Both the position numbers and the translations under genes were made by a program. Below the pieces are notes generated by a model. It was not told the DNA's origin, did no database searches, and saw only the letters and a list, made by a program, of their open reading frames with translations. A stretch of 64,000 bases of DNA from Rhizorhapis sp036570425 (lineage in GTDB: Bacteria; Pseudomonadota; Alphaproteobacteria; Sphingomonadales; Sphingomonadaceae): assembly GCA_036570425.1 (NCBI GenBank), contig DATCYF010000022.1, positions 1 to 64,000 of the forward strand, given 5' to 3'. This document shows positions 51,397 to 60,786 of this stretch, piece by piece; position 1 is the stretch's first letter; every line of letters begins with the position of its first letter.

Positions 51397-52313
51397 AGTG
51401 CCTCCTCCACAATCCGCTCGACCAGTTCGGCATAATCGATGCCCAGCTTCGCAGCCTGTTCCGGGACGAGGCTGAGCGGTGTCATGCCCGGCTGGGTATT
51501 GACCTCCAGCAGAAATAGCCCCTCCACGCCGCGCTCGTCATCCCAGCGGAAATCGGAGCGGGACGTTCCCTTGCATCCCAGCAGCTGGTGCGCCCGCAGC
51601 GCAATGGCCTTGCAGGCTTCCGTGATGTCATCGGGAATATTGGCAGGGCAGATATGATCCGTCATGCCGTCCGTATATTTGGCGTCGAAGTCATAAAAGC
51701 CGCTCTTGGGCCGCAGCTCCGTGACAAGCAGCGCCTCTCCCCCCAACACCGCTGTGGTGAGCTCCCGGCCCCGGATGAAGGGTTCGGCGAGCAGATGATC
51801 GAACTCCTGCCAGGGCCCAGCTACATCGCGGCCAATGGGGACGCCGTAATTACCGTCGGCAGTCACAATGGCGACGCCTACAGAGGAACCCTCATTGATA
51901 GGCTTCAGCACATAGGGGCGCGGCAGGGGATCGGCAGAATAAAGGCTTTGGCTCTCCACCATCATGCCGCCCGGCATGGGGATGCCATGCGGCACGAGCG
52001 TCTGCTTGGTGAGTTGCTTGTCAATGGCGATCACTGAGGATGCAAGGCCGCTATGGGTGTATTTGATACCCATAAGGTCCATCATGCCCTGTACCGTGCC
52101 ATCCTCGCCAGGGACGCCGTGAAGGGCGTTGAAAACGACATCTGGCGCGGTTTCCGTAAGGCGTGCGGCGACATCGTGGCCCATATCGATGCGTGTGACC
52201 TTGTGACCACGGCTTTCCAGCGCCTTGGCGACACCTTCCCCGCTCATCAGGGAGACAGACCGCTCGGCGGACCAGCCGCCCATCAGGACAGCGACATGCC
52301 AGGGCCCCCTCAT
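51393..52313 (-). CDS. ddl: D-alanine-D-alanine ligase
   Basis: A 306-residue ATP-grasp ligase that makes the D-Ala-D-Ala end of the peptidoglycan pentapeptide. Motifs include ALHGVPGEDGTVQG, KPINEGSSVGV and EVNTQPGMTPLSL. ATG 52313 is chosen because GGAG precedes it and the start overlaps the murB stop by 4 bp; the longer frame to 52343 is rejected. Confidence 0.96.
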   Translation of the reverse strand: MRGPWHVAVLMGGWSAERSVSLMSGEGVAKALESRGHKVTRIDMGHDVAARLTETAPDVVFNALHGVPGEDGTVQGMMDLMGIKYTHSGLASSVIAIDKQLTKQTLVPHGIPMPGGMMVESQSLYSADPLPRPYVLKPINEGSSVGVAIVTADGNYGVPIGRDVAGPWQEFDHLLAEPFIRGRELTTAVLGGEALLVTELRPKSGFYDFDAKYTDGMTDHICPANIPDDITEACKAIALRAHQLLGCKGTSRSDFRWDDERGVEGLFLLEVNTQPGMTPLSLVPEQAAKLGIDYAELVERIVEEAL

Positions 52314-53212
52314 TGCGCTACTCCAATGCGCTGAATTTCCCATTCAAGCATGATGCCCGTCTTTGCCTTCACACGTTCACGCACGTCCTCGCCCAGCGCT
52401 TCTATGTCGGCGCTGCTTGCGCCACCGAGATTGAGGAGGAAGTTGCAATGCTTTTCCGAAACCTGCGCCGCGCCTTTCGTGAGGCCACGGCAGCCTGCTT
52501 CATCGATCAAGCGCCAGGCCTTGTCCCCATCCGGGTTCTTGAAGGTGGAACCGCCAGTGCGGGACCGCAGGGGCTGCGATGCTTCGCGCTCGGCTGCGAT
52601 GCGGTCCATTTCCGCGCCGATGACGGCGGGATCGCCGGGCGTGCCCTGGAAAAACGCCTCGACCACGATCGCGCCTTCTGGAAGCGCGCTGTGTCGGTAG
52701 CTGTAATGGAGGTCCTCCGCCTTCCAGCTTTCCACCCGGCCATCCCGCAGGACGACCGTGCATTCGATGAGGATATCAGCGGCCTCCCGGCCATAAGCGC
52801 CCGCGTTCATGCGGACTGCGCCGCCGACCGTTCCGGGAATGCCCCGCAAAAATTCCATGCCGGCAATGCCCGCGTCCCGCGCAGCGCTCGCTACGCTGAT
52901 GCCCATGGCGGCGGCGCCTGCACGGACGCGGTTTCCCGGCTCGATGGAGACCTTCGCCATGGATTTTGGCAAGCGCACCACCACGCCGGGCACGCCGCCG
53001 TCACGGACGATAAGATTAGAGCCGACACCTACCGGAAGGACCGGGACTGATGGGTCCAGATCGCCCAGAAAGGCCGCCAGGTCGTCGACGTCCCTGGGCC
53101 GCACCAGCCATTCAGCCGGACCGCCCGTGCGGAACCAGATGAAGTCGGCCAGACTGCCTTTTTCCTCTATGCTGCCCCGGAGCGCCGGAAGAGTGGCTGC
53201 GCCATCGATCAT
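52310..53212 (-). CDS. murB: UDP-N-acetylenolpyruvoylglucosamine reductase
   Basis: A 300-residue flavoenzyme reducing UDP-GlcNAc-enolpyruvate to UDP-MurNAc with NADPH. FAD motifs: GVGSNLIVRDGG and GIPGTVGGAVRMNAGAYG; the active-site serine lies in RTGGSTFKNPDG. The start at 53212 overlaps murC by 4 bp, so the longer frame to 53290 is not used. Confidence 0.96.
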   Translation of the reverse strand: MIDGAATLPALRGSIEEKGSLADFIWFRTGGPAEWLVRPRDVDDLAAFLGDLDPSVPVLPVGVGSNLIVRDGGVPGVVVRLPKSMAKVSIEPGNRVRAGAAAMGISVASAARDAGIAGMEFLRGIPGTVGGAVRMNAGAYGREAADILIECTVVLRDGRVESWKAEDLHYSYRHSALPEGAIVVEAFFQGTPGDPAVIGAEMDRIAAEREASQPLRSRTGGSTFKNPDGDKAWRLIDEAGCRGLTKGAAQVSEKHCNFLLNLGGASSADIEALGEDVRERVKAKTGIMLEWEIQRIGVAQ

Positions 53213-54636
53213 GCAGGCACGCCTCGCTTCGCACTGATCGCGTCGGCAAGACCGGCCGCCCATTTGGTAATGTCGCCCGCGCCAAGACAAATGACCATGT
53301 CGCCGGGTTCAAGCTGCTGGCTGAGCTTTTCCGCCAGATCGTCCGCATCCTCTATCGTCGTGGCGGCATGATGGCCGCGCCGTTTCAGGCCAGCCACCAG
53401 CGCCCCTGACGTAACGCCCTCCATAGGCGCTTCCCCGGCAGCATAGACGGGAGCGGCATAGACGATGTCAGCATCGTTGAACGCCTGCTGAAAATCATCC
53501 ATCAGATCATGCAGGCGCGAATAGCGGTGCGGCTGAACCACGGCGATCACCCGCCCCTGTGCGCCCTCGCGAGCAGCAGCGAGCACCGCCCTGATTTCCA
53601 CGGGGTGATGGCCGTAATCGTCAATGACAGTCGCCTTGCCCCCGGGCAGATCGACTTCGCCAACGTTCGTGAAGCGCCGCTTGACGCCGCCGAACTGGGC
53701 AAAGCCGTTCTGGATCGTTGCATCATCAATGCCCAGATGCAGCGCAACGCCAATAGCCGCCATGGCGTTGAGGACATTATGACGGCCGGGCATGGGCATT
53801 TCGATGCCCTCGATCCGCCGCGTGGAACCGTCGCGGTCGCGGATCACCACATCGAAGCGATTGCCGCCGGGCACTGGCTGGACATTCTCCCCGCGAATGT
53901 CGGCCTGCGCGCTGAAGCCATAAGTAACCACGCGGCGGTCCTGCACCCGAGGCAGGATTGCCTGCACTTCCGGATGATCGAGGCAGAGCAAAGCTGCGCC
54001 GTAAAAAGGGACATTGCCAACAAATTCGACAAAGGCGTCCTTCACCCGGTCGAAGCTGCCATAATGGTCGAGATGTTCGGGATCGATATTGGTGACGACC
54101 GCTATGGTGCCGTCCAGGCGCAGGAAACTGCCGTCGCTTTCATCGGCTTCCACCACCATCCAGTCGCTGGCGCCAAGCCGGGCGTTGGAGCCGTAGCTGT
54201 TGATGATCCCGCCATTGATGACGGTCGCATCAATGTCGCCCGCATCAAGCAGGGCCGCGACCATGGAGGTTGTCGTCGTCTTGCCATGCGTTCCGGCTAC
54301 CGCGACAGTGGATTTGAGCCGCATCAGTTCCGCCAGCATTTCCGCGCGCCGAACAACGGGGATACGCTTTTCCAGCGCCAGATCGACTTCAGGGTTGCCG
54401 CGCCGGATCGCGGTGGAGGTCACGACAACGGCGGCATCGCCCAGATTTTCCGCCTTATGACCGATCATCACGTTGATGCCCTTGTCACGCAGCCCCTGCA
54501 CCACATAGCTTTCGGCAATGTCTGTGCCCTGAACCTTGTAGCCCAGATTATGCATCACCTCCGCAATGCCGGACATGCCAATGCCGCCAATGCCAATGAA
54601 GTGAATGGTGCCGATGTCAATCGCAACGCCCTTCAT
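53209..54636 (-). CDS. murC: UDP-N-acetylmuramate-L-alanine ligase
   Basis: A 475-residue Mur ligase adding L-Ala to UDP-MurNAc. The N-terminal glycine-rich loop FIGIGGIGMSG and the ATP loop GTHGKTTTT are present, with the later DDYGHHPVEI motif. The start overlaps the murG stop by 4 bp. Confidence 0.97.
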   Translation of the reverse strand: MKGVAIDIGTIHFIGIGGIGMSGIAEVMHNLGYKVQGTDIAESYVVQGLRDKGINVMIGHKAENLGDAAVVVTSTAIRRGNPEVDLALEKRIPVVRRAEMLAELMRLKSTVAVAGTHGKTTTTSMVAALLDAGDIDATVINGGIINSYGSNARLGASDWMVVEADESDGSFLRLDGTIAVVTNIDPEHLDHYGSFDRVKDAFVEFVGNVPFYGAALLCLDHPEVQAILPRVQDRRVVTYGFSAQADIRGENVQPVPGGNRFDVVIRDRDGSTRRIEGIEMPMPGRHNVLNAMAAIGVALHLGIDDATIQNGFAQFGGVKRRFTNVGEVDLPGGKATVIDDYGHHPVEIRAVLAAAREGAQGRVIAVVQPHRYSRLHDLMDDFQQAFNDADIVYAAPVYAAGEAPMEGVTSGALVAGLKRRGHHAATTIEDADDLAEKLSQQLEPGDMVICLGAGDITKWAAGLADAISAKRGVPA

Positions 54637-55799
54637 GCGGGGACCCCCTGCATGCCGATGCGGGGCTTGGGCGAACGGACCCGCAGCGGATCGTTCATGA
54701 TCGGCGCAGAGCCAATGCTTTCCAGAAGATCGGCCAGATCGCGCGCGGCATTGGGACGGCCGCAGATCTTCGCACGTTTTGCGGCATTTTGAAGCGCGCC
54801 GGGCTCCAGCGCCAGTTTCTGCATTTGTTTGGCAAACTCCACGGGGGTGAACTTGGATTGCGGGATGGCCCGCGCGCCGCCGCTTTCGACCATTTCGCGG
54901 ACGTTGGCAGTCTGGTGATCGTCCATGGCGCTGGGTAGCGGAACCAGGATGGCGGGGCGGCCCGCCGCCGTCAATTCGGCTATGGTGGATGCACCCGCAC
55001 GCGCGACGACCAGATGCGACCAGCCCAGGCGCTCGGGCAGGTCAGGCAAATAGGTGGCAAGGTCGGCGGGGATTTCCAGTTCCGCATACACCGCGCGGAC
55101 CTTGTCTATGTCCTCCACCCGGCATTGCTGCGTCACCTGCAAGCGGCGGCGCAGGCTGATGGGGAGCAATCCCAAACCTTCGGGAACGACGCTGGACAAT
55201 ATGGTCGCGCCCTGGCTGCCTCCGGTTACGAGCAGGCGGAAAACGCTATCTTCATTAAGAGTGGGATAATCCTCATCGCGCAGGGCCAGCACCTCTTCAC
55301 GCACCGGGTTGCCGATGAGATGCGTTTTGTCGGCATATCTGTCGGCCAGCCGCTCCACCTGCGGATAAGCGGTGGCGATAGCCGCGACCTTGCGCGCCAG
55401 CAGCCGGTTGACGCGGCCCAGAACGGCGTTCTGTTCGTGGATAACGGTCGGAATACCGTCCTTATGCGCAGCGAGCAGCGCTGGCAGCGCGGGATAGCCG
55501 CCGAAGCCTACCACCACGGATGGCTGAAAGGTTTCATGGAGACGGCGCGCCATGTCTCGCCCGGCCTTGATGCTCTTCAAGCCCCTGAGCCAGCCCACGG
55601 GACCACCCGCCATTCTTCCGGCAGGCAGGATATGGACCTGCGCCTTGTCAAACAGGCCGGGGATTTTCGCGCCCCGATCATCCGTGACGAGCGCCACATG
55701 ATGACCACGTTCCATAAGTTCGACGGCAACGGCATGGGCCGGAATCATATGACCGCCCGTGCCCCCGGCTGCGAGTACATAATGGCGGGTAATGGTCAT
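54633..55799 (-). CDS. murG: Lipid II synthase MurG
   Basis: A 388-residue glycosyltransferase that adds GlcNAc to lipid I. It shows GGTGGHMIPA at the N-terminus, HEQNAVLGRVNRLLA in the middle and the C-terminal donor site ARAGASTIAELTAAGRPAILVPLPSA. The start at 55799 overlaps the ftsW stop (ATGA), supporting it over the upstream starts at 55811 and 55886. Confidence 0.96.
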   Translation of the reverse strand: MTITRHYVLAAGGTGGHMIPAHAVAVELMERGHHVALVTDDRGAKIPGLFDKAQVHILPAGRMAGGPVGWLRGLKSIKAGRDMARRLHETFQPSVVVGFGGYPALPALLAAHKDGIPTVIHEQNAVLGRVNRLLARKVAAIATAYPQVERLADRYADKTHLIGNPVREEVLALRDEDYPTLNEDSVFRLLVTGGSQGATILSSVVPEGLGLLPISLRRRLQVTQQCRVEDIDKVRAVYAELEIPADLATYLPDLPERLGWSHLVVARAGASTIAELTAAGRPAILVPLPSAMDDHQTANVREMVESGGARAIPQSKFTPVEFAKQMQKLALEPGALQNAAKRAKICGRPNAARDLADLLESIGSAPIMNDPLRVRSPKPRIGMQGVPA

Positions 55800-57040
55800 C
55801 GGCCGCTCCATTTTACGACATAGGGAGAACGCACCAGATAAGGGTTGCGCCGTGTGAAGGCCAGCAGCAACCCGATGCCGATGCACAGCGCGATCATAGA
55901 GGAACCACCATAGCTGATAAAGGGCAGCGTCATGCCTTTGGAGGGGAAAATCTGCGTATTGACGCCCATGTTGATGATCGCCTGCAAACCGAACTGCGTA
56001 GCCAGCCCGGCCGCGGCGAAGATGACGAAATTATCCTCCTCGTCGAGTAGTTTCAGGAATACCCGCACGAGAATGGCAAGGTAAACGCAAGCGATGGCGA
56101 TGCAGGCAAGCAGGCCAAACTCCTCCCCAATGACGGAGAAGATATAGTCGGTGTGCGCTTCGGGCAGATGGAACTTGGCCACACCGCTGCCCGGACCAAC
56201 ACCCAACAGGCCACCGCCGGTCAGAGCCGCGCGGGCGCTTTCAACCTGATAGGCGTCGCCCTGCCCCAACAGCCAGATATTGATGCGCTGCGTCGCCACT
56301 GGATAGAAGAGATAGGCGGCGACAAGCCCGGTGATGCCGGTCCCGACCAATACCCCGATCCAGCGCGCCGACATGCCTGCCAGCAGCATGAGCGAAAGCC
56401 AGGCGGAACAGAAAATAACCGTCTGGCCAAGATCTGGCTGGTGCATCAACAGAAAGCCCACGAAAGCCGTCAGCCCGGCGGACAGCGGAATGACCGGCAG
56501 GGTCCGATCCTTGCTGCGCAGGGAAAGCATCCATGCCAGCGTGACAACGAACACCGGCTTCAGGAATTCCGATGGCTGAAAACGGAACGCATCGCTTCCC
56601 AACCACCGCGTTGCGCCATTGACCGTCGTTCCAATGATCGGCACCAGCATCAGCAATACCGTAAGCAGAACCGTCAGAAATATGGAAAAGCGGCGCGCCT
56701 GCACGCGAGGCAGCATGGAAATGACTAGCATGATCGGCACACCCACACCGACCCAGAGAAGCTGGCGATAGAAATAATAAAGCGGATCTAGCTCCACCTG
56801 GTTCGTCGAGAGCTTCTGCGACGCGACGGGCGATGCCGCCGCTACGGCGACCAGGCCGATGCAGATAAGGATGCTGATGAGAAGCAGCAATACGCGGTCA
56901 ATTTCCCAGAACCAGAGCCCCAGCGGCGTCCGGTCGCGCGGCAGCGTGACGCCGCGCCGGGGACGAACGAAGGGAGGCGGCGGGGAGCTGGAGCTTGCGC
57001 CCATCGCCTCTTTGCGCATGTCCATGTCCGCATCCGCCAT
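55796..57040 (-). CDS. ftsW: SEDS-family septal glycosyltransferase FtsW
   Basis: A 414-residue polytopic membrane protein of the SEDS family, the peptidoglycan polymerase of the septum. It shows about ten hydrophobic segments, the loop region HLPEAHTDYIFSVIGEEFG and the C-terminal FPSKGMTLPFISYGGSS, all diagnostic. A Pro/Ser-rich cytoplasmic N-terminus (about 45 residues) is longer than usual. It works with FtsI (62210) and starts 1 bp after murD. Confidence 0.96.
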   Translation of the reverse strand: MADADMDMRKEAMGASSSSPPPPFVRPRRGVTLPRDRTPLGLWFWEIDRVLLLLISILICIGLVAVAAASPVASQKLSTNQVELDPLYYFYRQLLWVGVGVPIMLVISMLPRVQARRFSIFLTVLLTVLLMLVPIIGTTVNGATRWLGSDAFRFQPSEFLKPVFVVTLAWMLSLRSKDRTLPVIPLSAGLTAFVGFLLMHQPDLGQTVIFCSAWLSLMLLAGMSARWIGVLVGTGITGLVAAYLFYPVATQRINIWLLGQGDAYQVESARAALTGGGLLGVGPGSGVAKFHLPEAHTDYIFSVIGEEFGLLACIAIACVYLAILVRVFLKLLDEEDNFVIFAAAGLATQFGLQAIINMGVNTQIFPSKGMTLPFISYGGSSMIALCIGIGLLLAFTRRNPYLVRSPYVVKWSGR

Positions 57041-57041
57041 A

Positions 57042-58343
57042 TCAGTCCAGCGCCTCTACGGCGGCGCGAAAAGCGTCGCCCCGCGCTTCGAAATCCCGGA
57101 ACTGGTCGAAAGAGGCACAAGCGGGGGAGAGCAGCACCACATCGCCCGGCCTGGCGGCCTGCGCCGCATGCCCCACGGCGGTAATGAGCAATTCACTGTC
57201 GTCGACAGGCATCAACGGGCGCAGAATTTCGGCAAAGCGCGGCCCCGCCTCGCCAATGGTGTAGGCAGTGGCGACATTGCCGAAATGCGGGGCGCAGTCG
57301 TCCAGATCGTCCGATTTGGCGACGCCACCCAAGATCCAGTGGATGCGGGGCCGCCCCGCATCCGGAGGATAGGCCGCAAGCGCTGGAGCCGTTGAAGCGG
57401 GATTGGTCGCCTTGCTGTCATTGACGTAGAGAACGCCATTCCTTTCGGCAATCCGCTCCATCCGATGCGGCAGGCTGGAATAGCTTTTAAGCGCCGCAGC
57501 GATACCCGCGTCACCCAGGCCGAGGGCGCGTGCGACGGCTATGGCGACGGCGGCGTTCTGGGCATTATGGGGGCCTTGCAATGACGGCCATTGCGCCTGA
57601 TCAGCCGGATCGATCTGACTGGAGGCTACCTCTATGAGCTGCGATATTACCCCTGCGGCAATGTGACGGCTGGGATCGTCCTCGGTTGCGATCACGGCCA
57701 TATGATCCGGCGATTGCAAGGCAAACAGCCGCGCCTTGGATGCGCAATAGCCCGGAAAACCTTCATAGCGATCGAGATGGTCCGGAGTGATGTTGAGCAA
57801 TACCGCCACGTCGGCGTCGAGGCTGTAGGTGAGATCGATCTGGTAGCTCGACAATTCCAGCACATAGACGCCACCTGCGGGCAGTGGGTCCTGCGCCAAT
57901 ATGGGCAGGCCGATATTCCCGCCCATCCGCGTCGGGATGCCTGCATTGCGCACAACATGATGGATGAGCGCCGTCGTCGTCGACTTGCCATTCGTGCCGG
58001 TGATGGCGACGACCCGATGCTTGGGCAGGCTTGGGCGGGCGAGCGCGAAAAGTTCGATGTCGCCGATGATGGGAACACCCGCCTCCCGCGCCTTATCGGC
58101 TATGGGATGACGATTGAGCGGCACGCCGGGGGAAACGACCACGCCGTCAAAACCGGAAAGATCAATAGCGAGCGGATCAGCGATTTCCGCCATGCCCACC
58201 ATAGCTTGTCGTGCATCTTCCCGGTTGTCCCAGGCGATAACATGGGCGCCGCTGTTCACCAGCGCCTCGACCGTGGCCATGCCGGAGCGGGCCAGGCCAA
58301 GAACGGCATATTTCTTTCCTGCAAAGGCGGGACTGACGATCAC
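57042..58343 (-). CDS. murD: UDP-MurNAc-L-Ala-D-Glu ligase
   Basis: A 433-residue Mur ligase adding D-Glu. The N-terminal loop VLGLARSGMA, the ATP loop TGTNGKSTTT and the later DSKATNPAST support it. The start overlaps the mraY stop by 4 bp. Confidence 0.97.
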   Translation of the reverse strand: MIVSPAFAGKKYAVLGLARSGMATVEALVNSGAHVIAWDNREDARQAMVGMAEIADPLAIDLSGFDGVVVSPGVPLNRHPIADKAREAGVPIIGDIELFALARPSLPKHRVVAITGTNGKSTTTALIHHVVRNAGIPTRMGGNIGLPILAQDPLPAGGVYVLELSSYQIDLTYSLDADVAVLLNITPDHLDRYEGFPGYCASKARLFALQSPDHMAVIATEDDPSRHIAAGVISQLIEVASSQIDPADQAQWPSLQGPHNAQNAAVAIAVARALGLGDAGIAAALKSYSSLPHRMERIAERNGVLYVNDSKATNPASTAPALAAYPPDAGRPRIHWILGGVAKSDDLDDCAPHFGNVATAYTIGEAGPRFAEILRPLMPVDDSELLITAVGHAAQAARPGDVVLLSPACASFDQFRDFEARGDAFRAAVEALD

Positions 58344-59410
58344 CGGATTTTCAATGTCGAAAGGCCGGCAAGGGCAAGGACGATGGAGATGATCCAGAAA
58401 CGGATTACGACGGTGGGCTCCGACCAGCCAAGCTGTTCGAAATGATGGTGGATCGGCGCCATCCTGAATACCCGCTTTCCGGTTCGCTTGAAGAAGAAGA
58501 CCTGAATGATAACCGAAGCCGCTTCCAGCACGAAGAGTCCGCCGATGATGGCAAGGACGATTTCATGCCGCACAGTGACCGCGATAACGCCCAGCGCGCC
58601 ACCTAGCGCAAGACTGCCCGTGTCGCCCATGAACACGGCGGCGGGCGGTGCATTGAACCAGAGGAAGGCAAGGCCGGCACCGATAATCGCGCCAAGCAAT
58701 ATGGTCAGATCCCCCGCCCCCGGCACATGCGGAATGCCCAGATAAGTCGCATAATCCGCTCGCCCAACGATGTAGGCGATCAGCATGAAGGCAACGCTGG
58801 CGATGATGACGGGCATTGTGGCCAAGCCATCCAGCCCGTCTGTCAAGTTCACCGCATTGCCCGCGCCGACGATGACAAAGGCCGCGAAGATATAATAAAA
58901 CGGCCCCAGATTGATGGCAGGGCCATTCCAGAACGGCACATAGAGCGCAGTTCCCGTCTGGCTGACGATCAGCCAGGCCGCGCCCCCGGCTATCAGGAAT
59001 TCAGCGAGCAGCCTCACACGGCCAGGCACACCCTTATGGCTGGATTTGCGTACCTTGTCATAATCATCAAGGAAACCAATCGCGCCGAAGCCCAGCGTCA
59101 CGAAGATGCAGGCCCAGACATAGATGTTGGACAGGTCCATCCAGAGAAATACCGAGATGGCGATTGATGTAAGGATCATCAGGCCGCCCATGGTGGGCGT
59201 TCCGCGCTTCACAAAATGGCTTTGCGGCCCATCCTCGCGGATCGGCTGCCCCTTGCCCTGCCGCACGCGCAGCCAGCCAATGAACTTTGGTCCAATCAGC
59301 AGGCCCAGAAACAGCGCCGTCGCCACCGCCGCTCCCGTGCGGAAGCTGAGATAGCGAACAAGGTTGAAGACTCCTTCAAATTCCAGAGCCTTCGCGAGCA
59401 AATACAGCAT
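58340..59410 (-). CDS. mraY: Phospho-MurNAc-pentapeptide transferase MraY
   Basis: A 356-residue polytopic enzyme that links the UDP-MurNAc-pentapeptide to undecaprenyl phosphate, making lipid I. Catalytic motifs: GFLDDYDK, NAVNLTDGLDGLA and the cytoplasmic loop region FFKRTGKRVFRMAPIHHHFE. It overlaps murF by 1 bp (TAATG) and murD by 4 bp. Confidence 0.97.
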   Translation of the reverse strand: MLYLLAKALEFEGVFNLVRYLSFRTGAAVATALFLGLLIGPKFIGWLRVRQGKGQPIREDGPQSHFVKRGTPTMGGLMILTSIAISVFLWMDLSNIYVWACIFVTLGFGAIGFLDDYDKVRKSSHKGVPGRVRLLAEFLIAGGAAWLIVSQTGTALYVPFWNGPAINLGPFYYIFAAFVIVGAGNAVNLTDGLDGLATMPVIIASVAFMLIAYIVGRADYATYLGIPHVPGAGDLTILLGAIIGAGLAFLWFNAPPAAVFMGDTGSLALGGALGVIAVTVRHEIVLAIIGGLFVLEAASVIIQVFFFKRTGKRVFRMAPIHHHFEQLGWSEPTVVIRFWIISIVLALAGLSTLKIR

Positions 59411-60786
59411 TAAATCACTTTCCCGGTCACAGCCGCCACGACACGCGACAAGCCGACGCTATTGGACCCTTTGACAAGCACAGCATCGCCCGCCCGCAAT
59501 TCTGATTGAAGACGCTTCGCCGCCGCGTCGGCGTCGGGCACATGCGCGAAACCGACCTTGCCTTCAAGCTGCTCCGCCAGAGGCGCCATTTCGGGACCGA
59601 CGAGTATGGCAAAATTCACGTTGGATGCACAAATCGGCTCAGCAAGGGCAGCGTGGAAGGCATCGCTCTCCTCCCCCAGTTCCTTCATGGCGCCAAGCAC
59701 GGCAAGCCGCCGTTCGCCATTTTCCCGCCCGAGCTGCTTCAACGTCACGGCCATGGAGAGCGGATTAGCGTTGTAGCTTTCATCAATTACCAGAGCCTCG
59801 CCATCGGCAAAGGGCACCTGCGAGCGCGCACCCCGGCCGGGAAGGCCCGGCAGCTCGGCCAGCGCCAGTCCCGCCTGCGCAAGATCGCCGCCCACCGACT
59901 CCACTGCCGCCAATATCGCCAGCGCATTGGATACCCAATGCTCGCCCGGAGCAGCGACAGTGAGGCAAAGCTCGGCTTGGGGCAGCTTGACCGTGATCAG
60001 CGTGCCGCCATTGGCTGCAATGACGGTATCAACAGCCCGCACATCCGCATCCGAAGCGAAGCCGAACGTAAGGATATTCCCCGCGTGACGCTCGGCCACC
60101 CTAATGAGGCGATCCTTGTAGGGGCTGTCGGCTGGTATGATGGCAGTGCCGCCTGGCTCCAGCCCTTCGAAAATCTCTGCCTTGGCGTCCGCAATGGCTT
60201 CGACGCTATCGAAAAAAGCCTGATGCGCGGGCGCAATGGCAGTCACAATGGCGACATGCGGCCGAACCAGTCGAGTGAGCGCTGAAAGCTCCCCGCTATG
60301 GTTCATGCCCATTTCGAAAATGCCGAAGCGGCTCTCACGCGGCATCCGGGCGAGGCTCAATGGCACGCCGACATGATTATTGTAGCTCTTGACGGAGCGG
60401 TGCACTGCGTAAGGCGCATAGCGGTCGAGCGCATGAAAGAGCGCTTCCTTGGTGCCGGTCTTTCCAACCGAGCCCGTTACGCCAATGATTCTGGCGGATG
60501 TGCGAGCGCGCGATGCCGCGCCCAGGGCATTGAGCGCCGCCGTCGTGTCGCCGACCAGCACATGGGGATGATCGACCGCCCGACCGACAATCGCGCCCGC
60601 CGCGCCGGCGGCAAAGGCCTGCCCGACAAAGCGGTGCCCGTCAGTCGCCTCACCGGACAAAGCGATAAAAAGATCGCCGGAGCCGACTTCGCGACTGTCG
60701 AAAGCGACGCCGGAAACAACGAATGGCGCAGAGGCCTGGCCACCAGTCGCAGCGGCTATTTCAGCGGAAGTCCAGAGATCCGTCAT
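59410..60786 (-). CDS. murF: UDP-MurNAc-tripeptide-D-Ala-D-Ala ligase
   Basis: A 458-residue Mur ligase adding the D-Ala-D-Ala dipeptide. Its ATP loop reads GVTGSVGKTGTKEAL, the MurF variant, and DESYNANPLSM follows. ATG 60786 overlaps the murE stop (ATGA), preferred over 60795. Confidence 0.97.
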   Translation of the reverse strand: MTDLWTSAEIAAATGGQASAPFVVSGVAFDSREVGSGDLFIALSGEATDGHRFVGQAFAAGAAGAIVGRAVDHPHVLVGDTTAALNALGAASRARTSARIIGVTGSVGKTGTKEALFHALDRYAPYAVHRSVKSYNNHVGVPLSLARMPRESRFGIFEMGMNHSGELSALTRLVRPHVAIVTAIAPAHQAFFDSVEAIADAKAEIFEGLEPGGTAIIPADSPYKDRLIRVAERHAGNILTFGFASDADVRAVDTVIAANGGTLITVKLPQAELCLTVAAPGEHWVSNALAILAAVESVGGDLAQAGLALAELPGLPGRGARSQVPFADGEALVIDESYNANPLSMAVTLKQLGRENGERRLAVLGAMKELGEESDAFHAALAEPICASNVNFAILVGPEMAPLAEQLEGKVGFAHVPDADAAAKRLQSELRAGDAVLVKGSNSVGLSRVVAAVTGKVI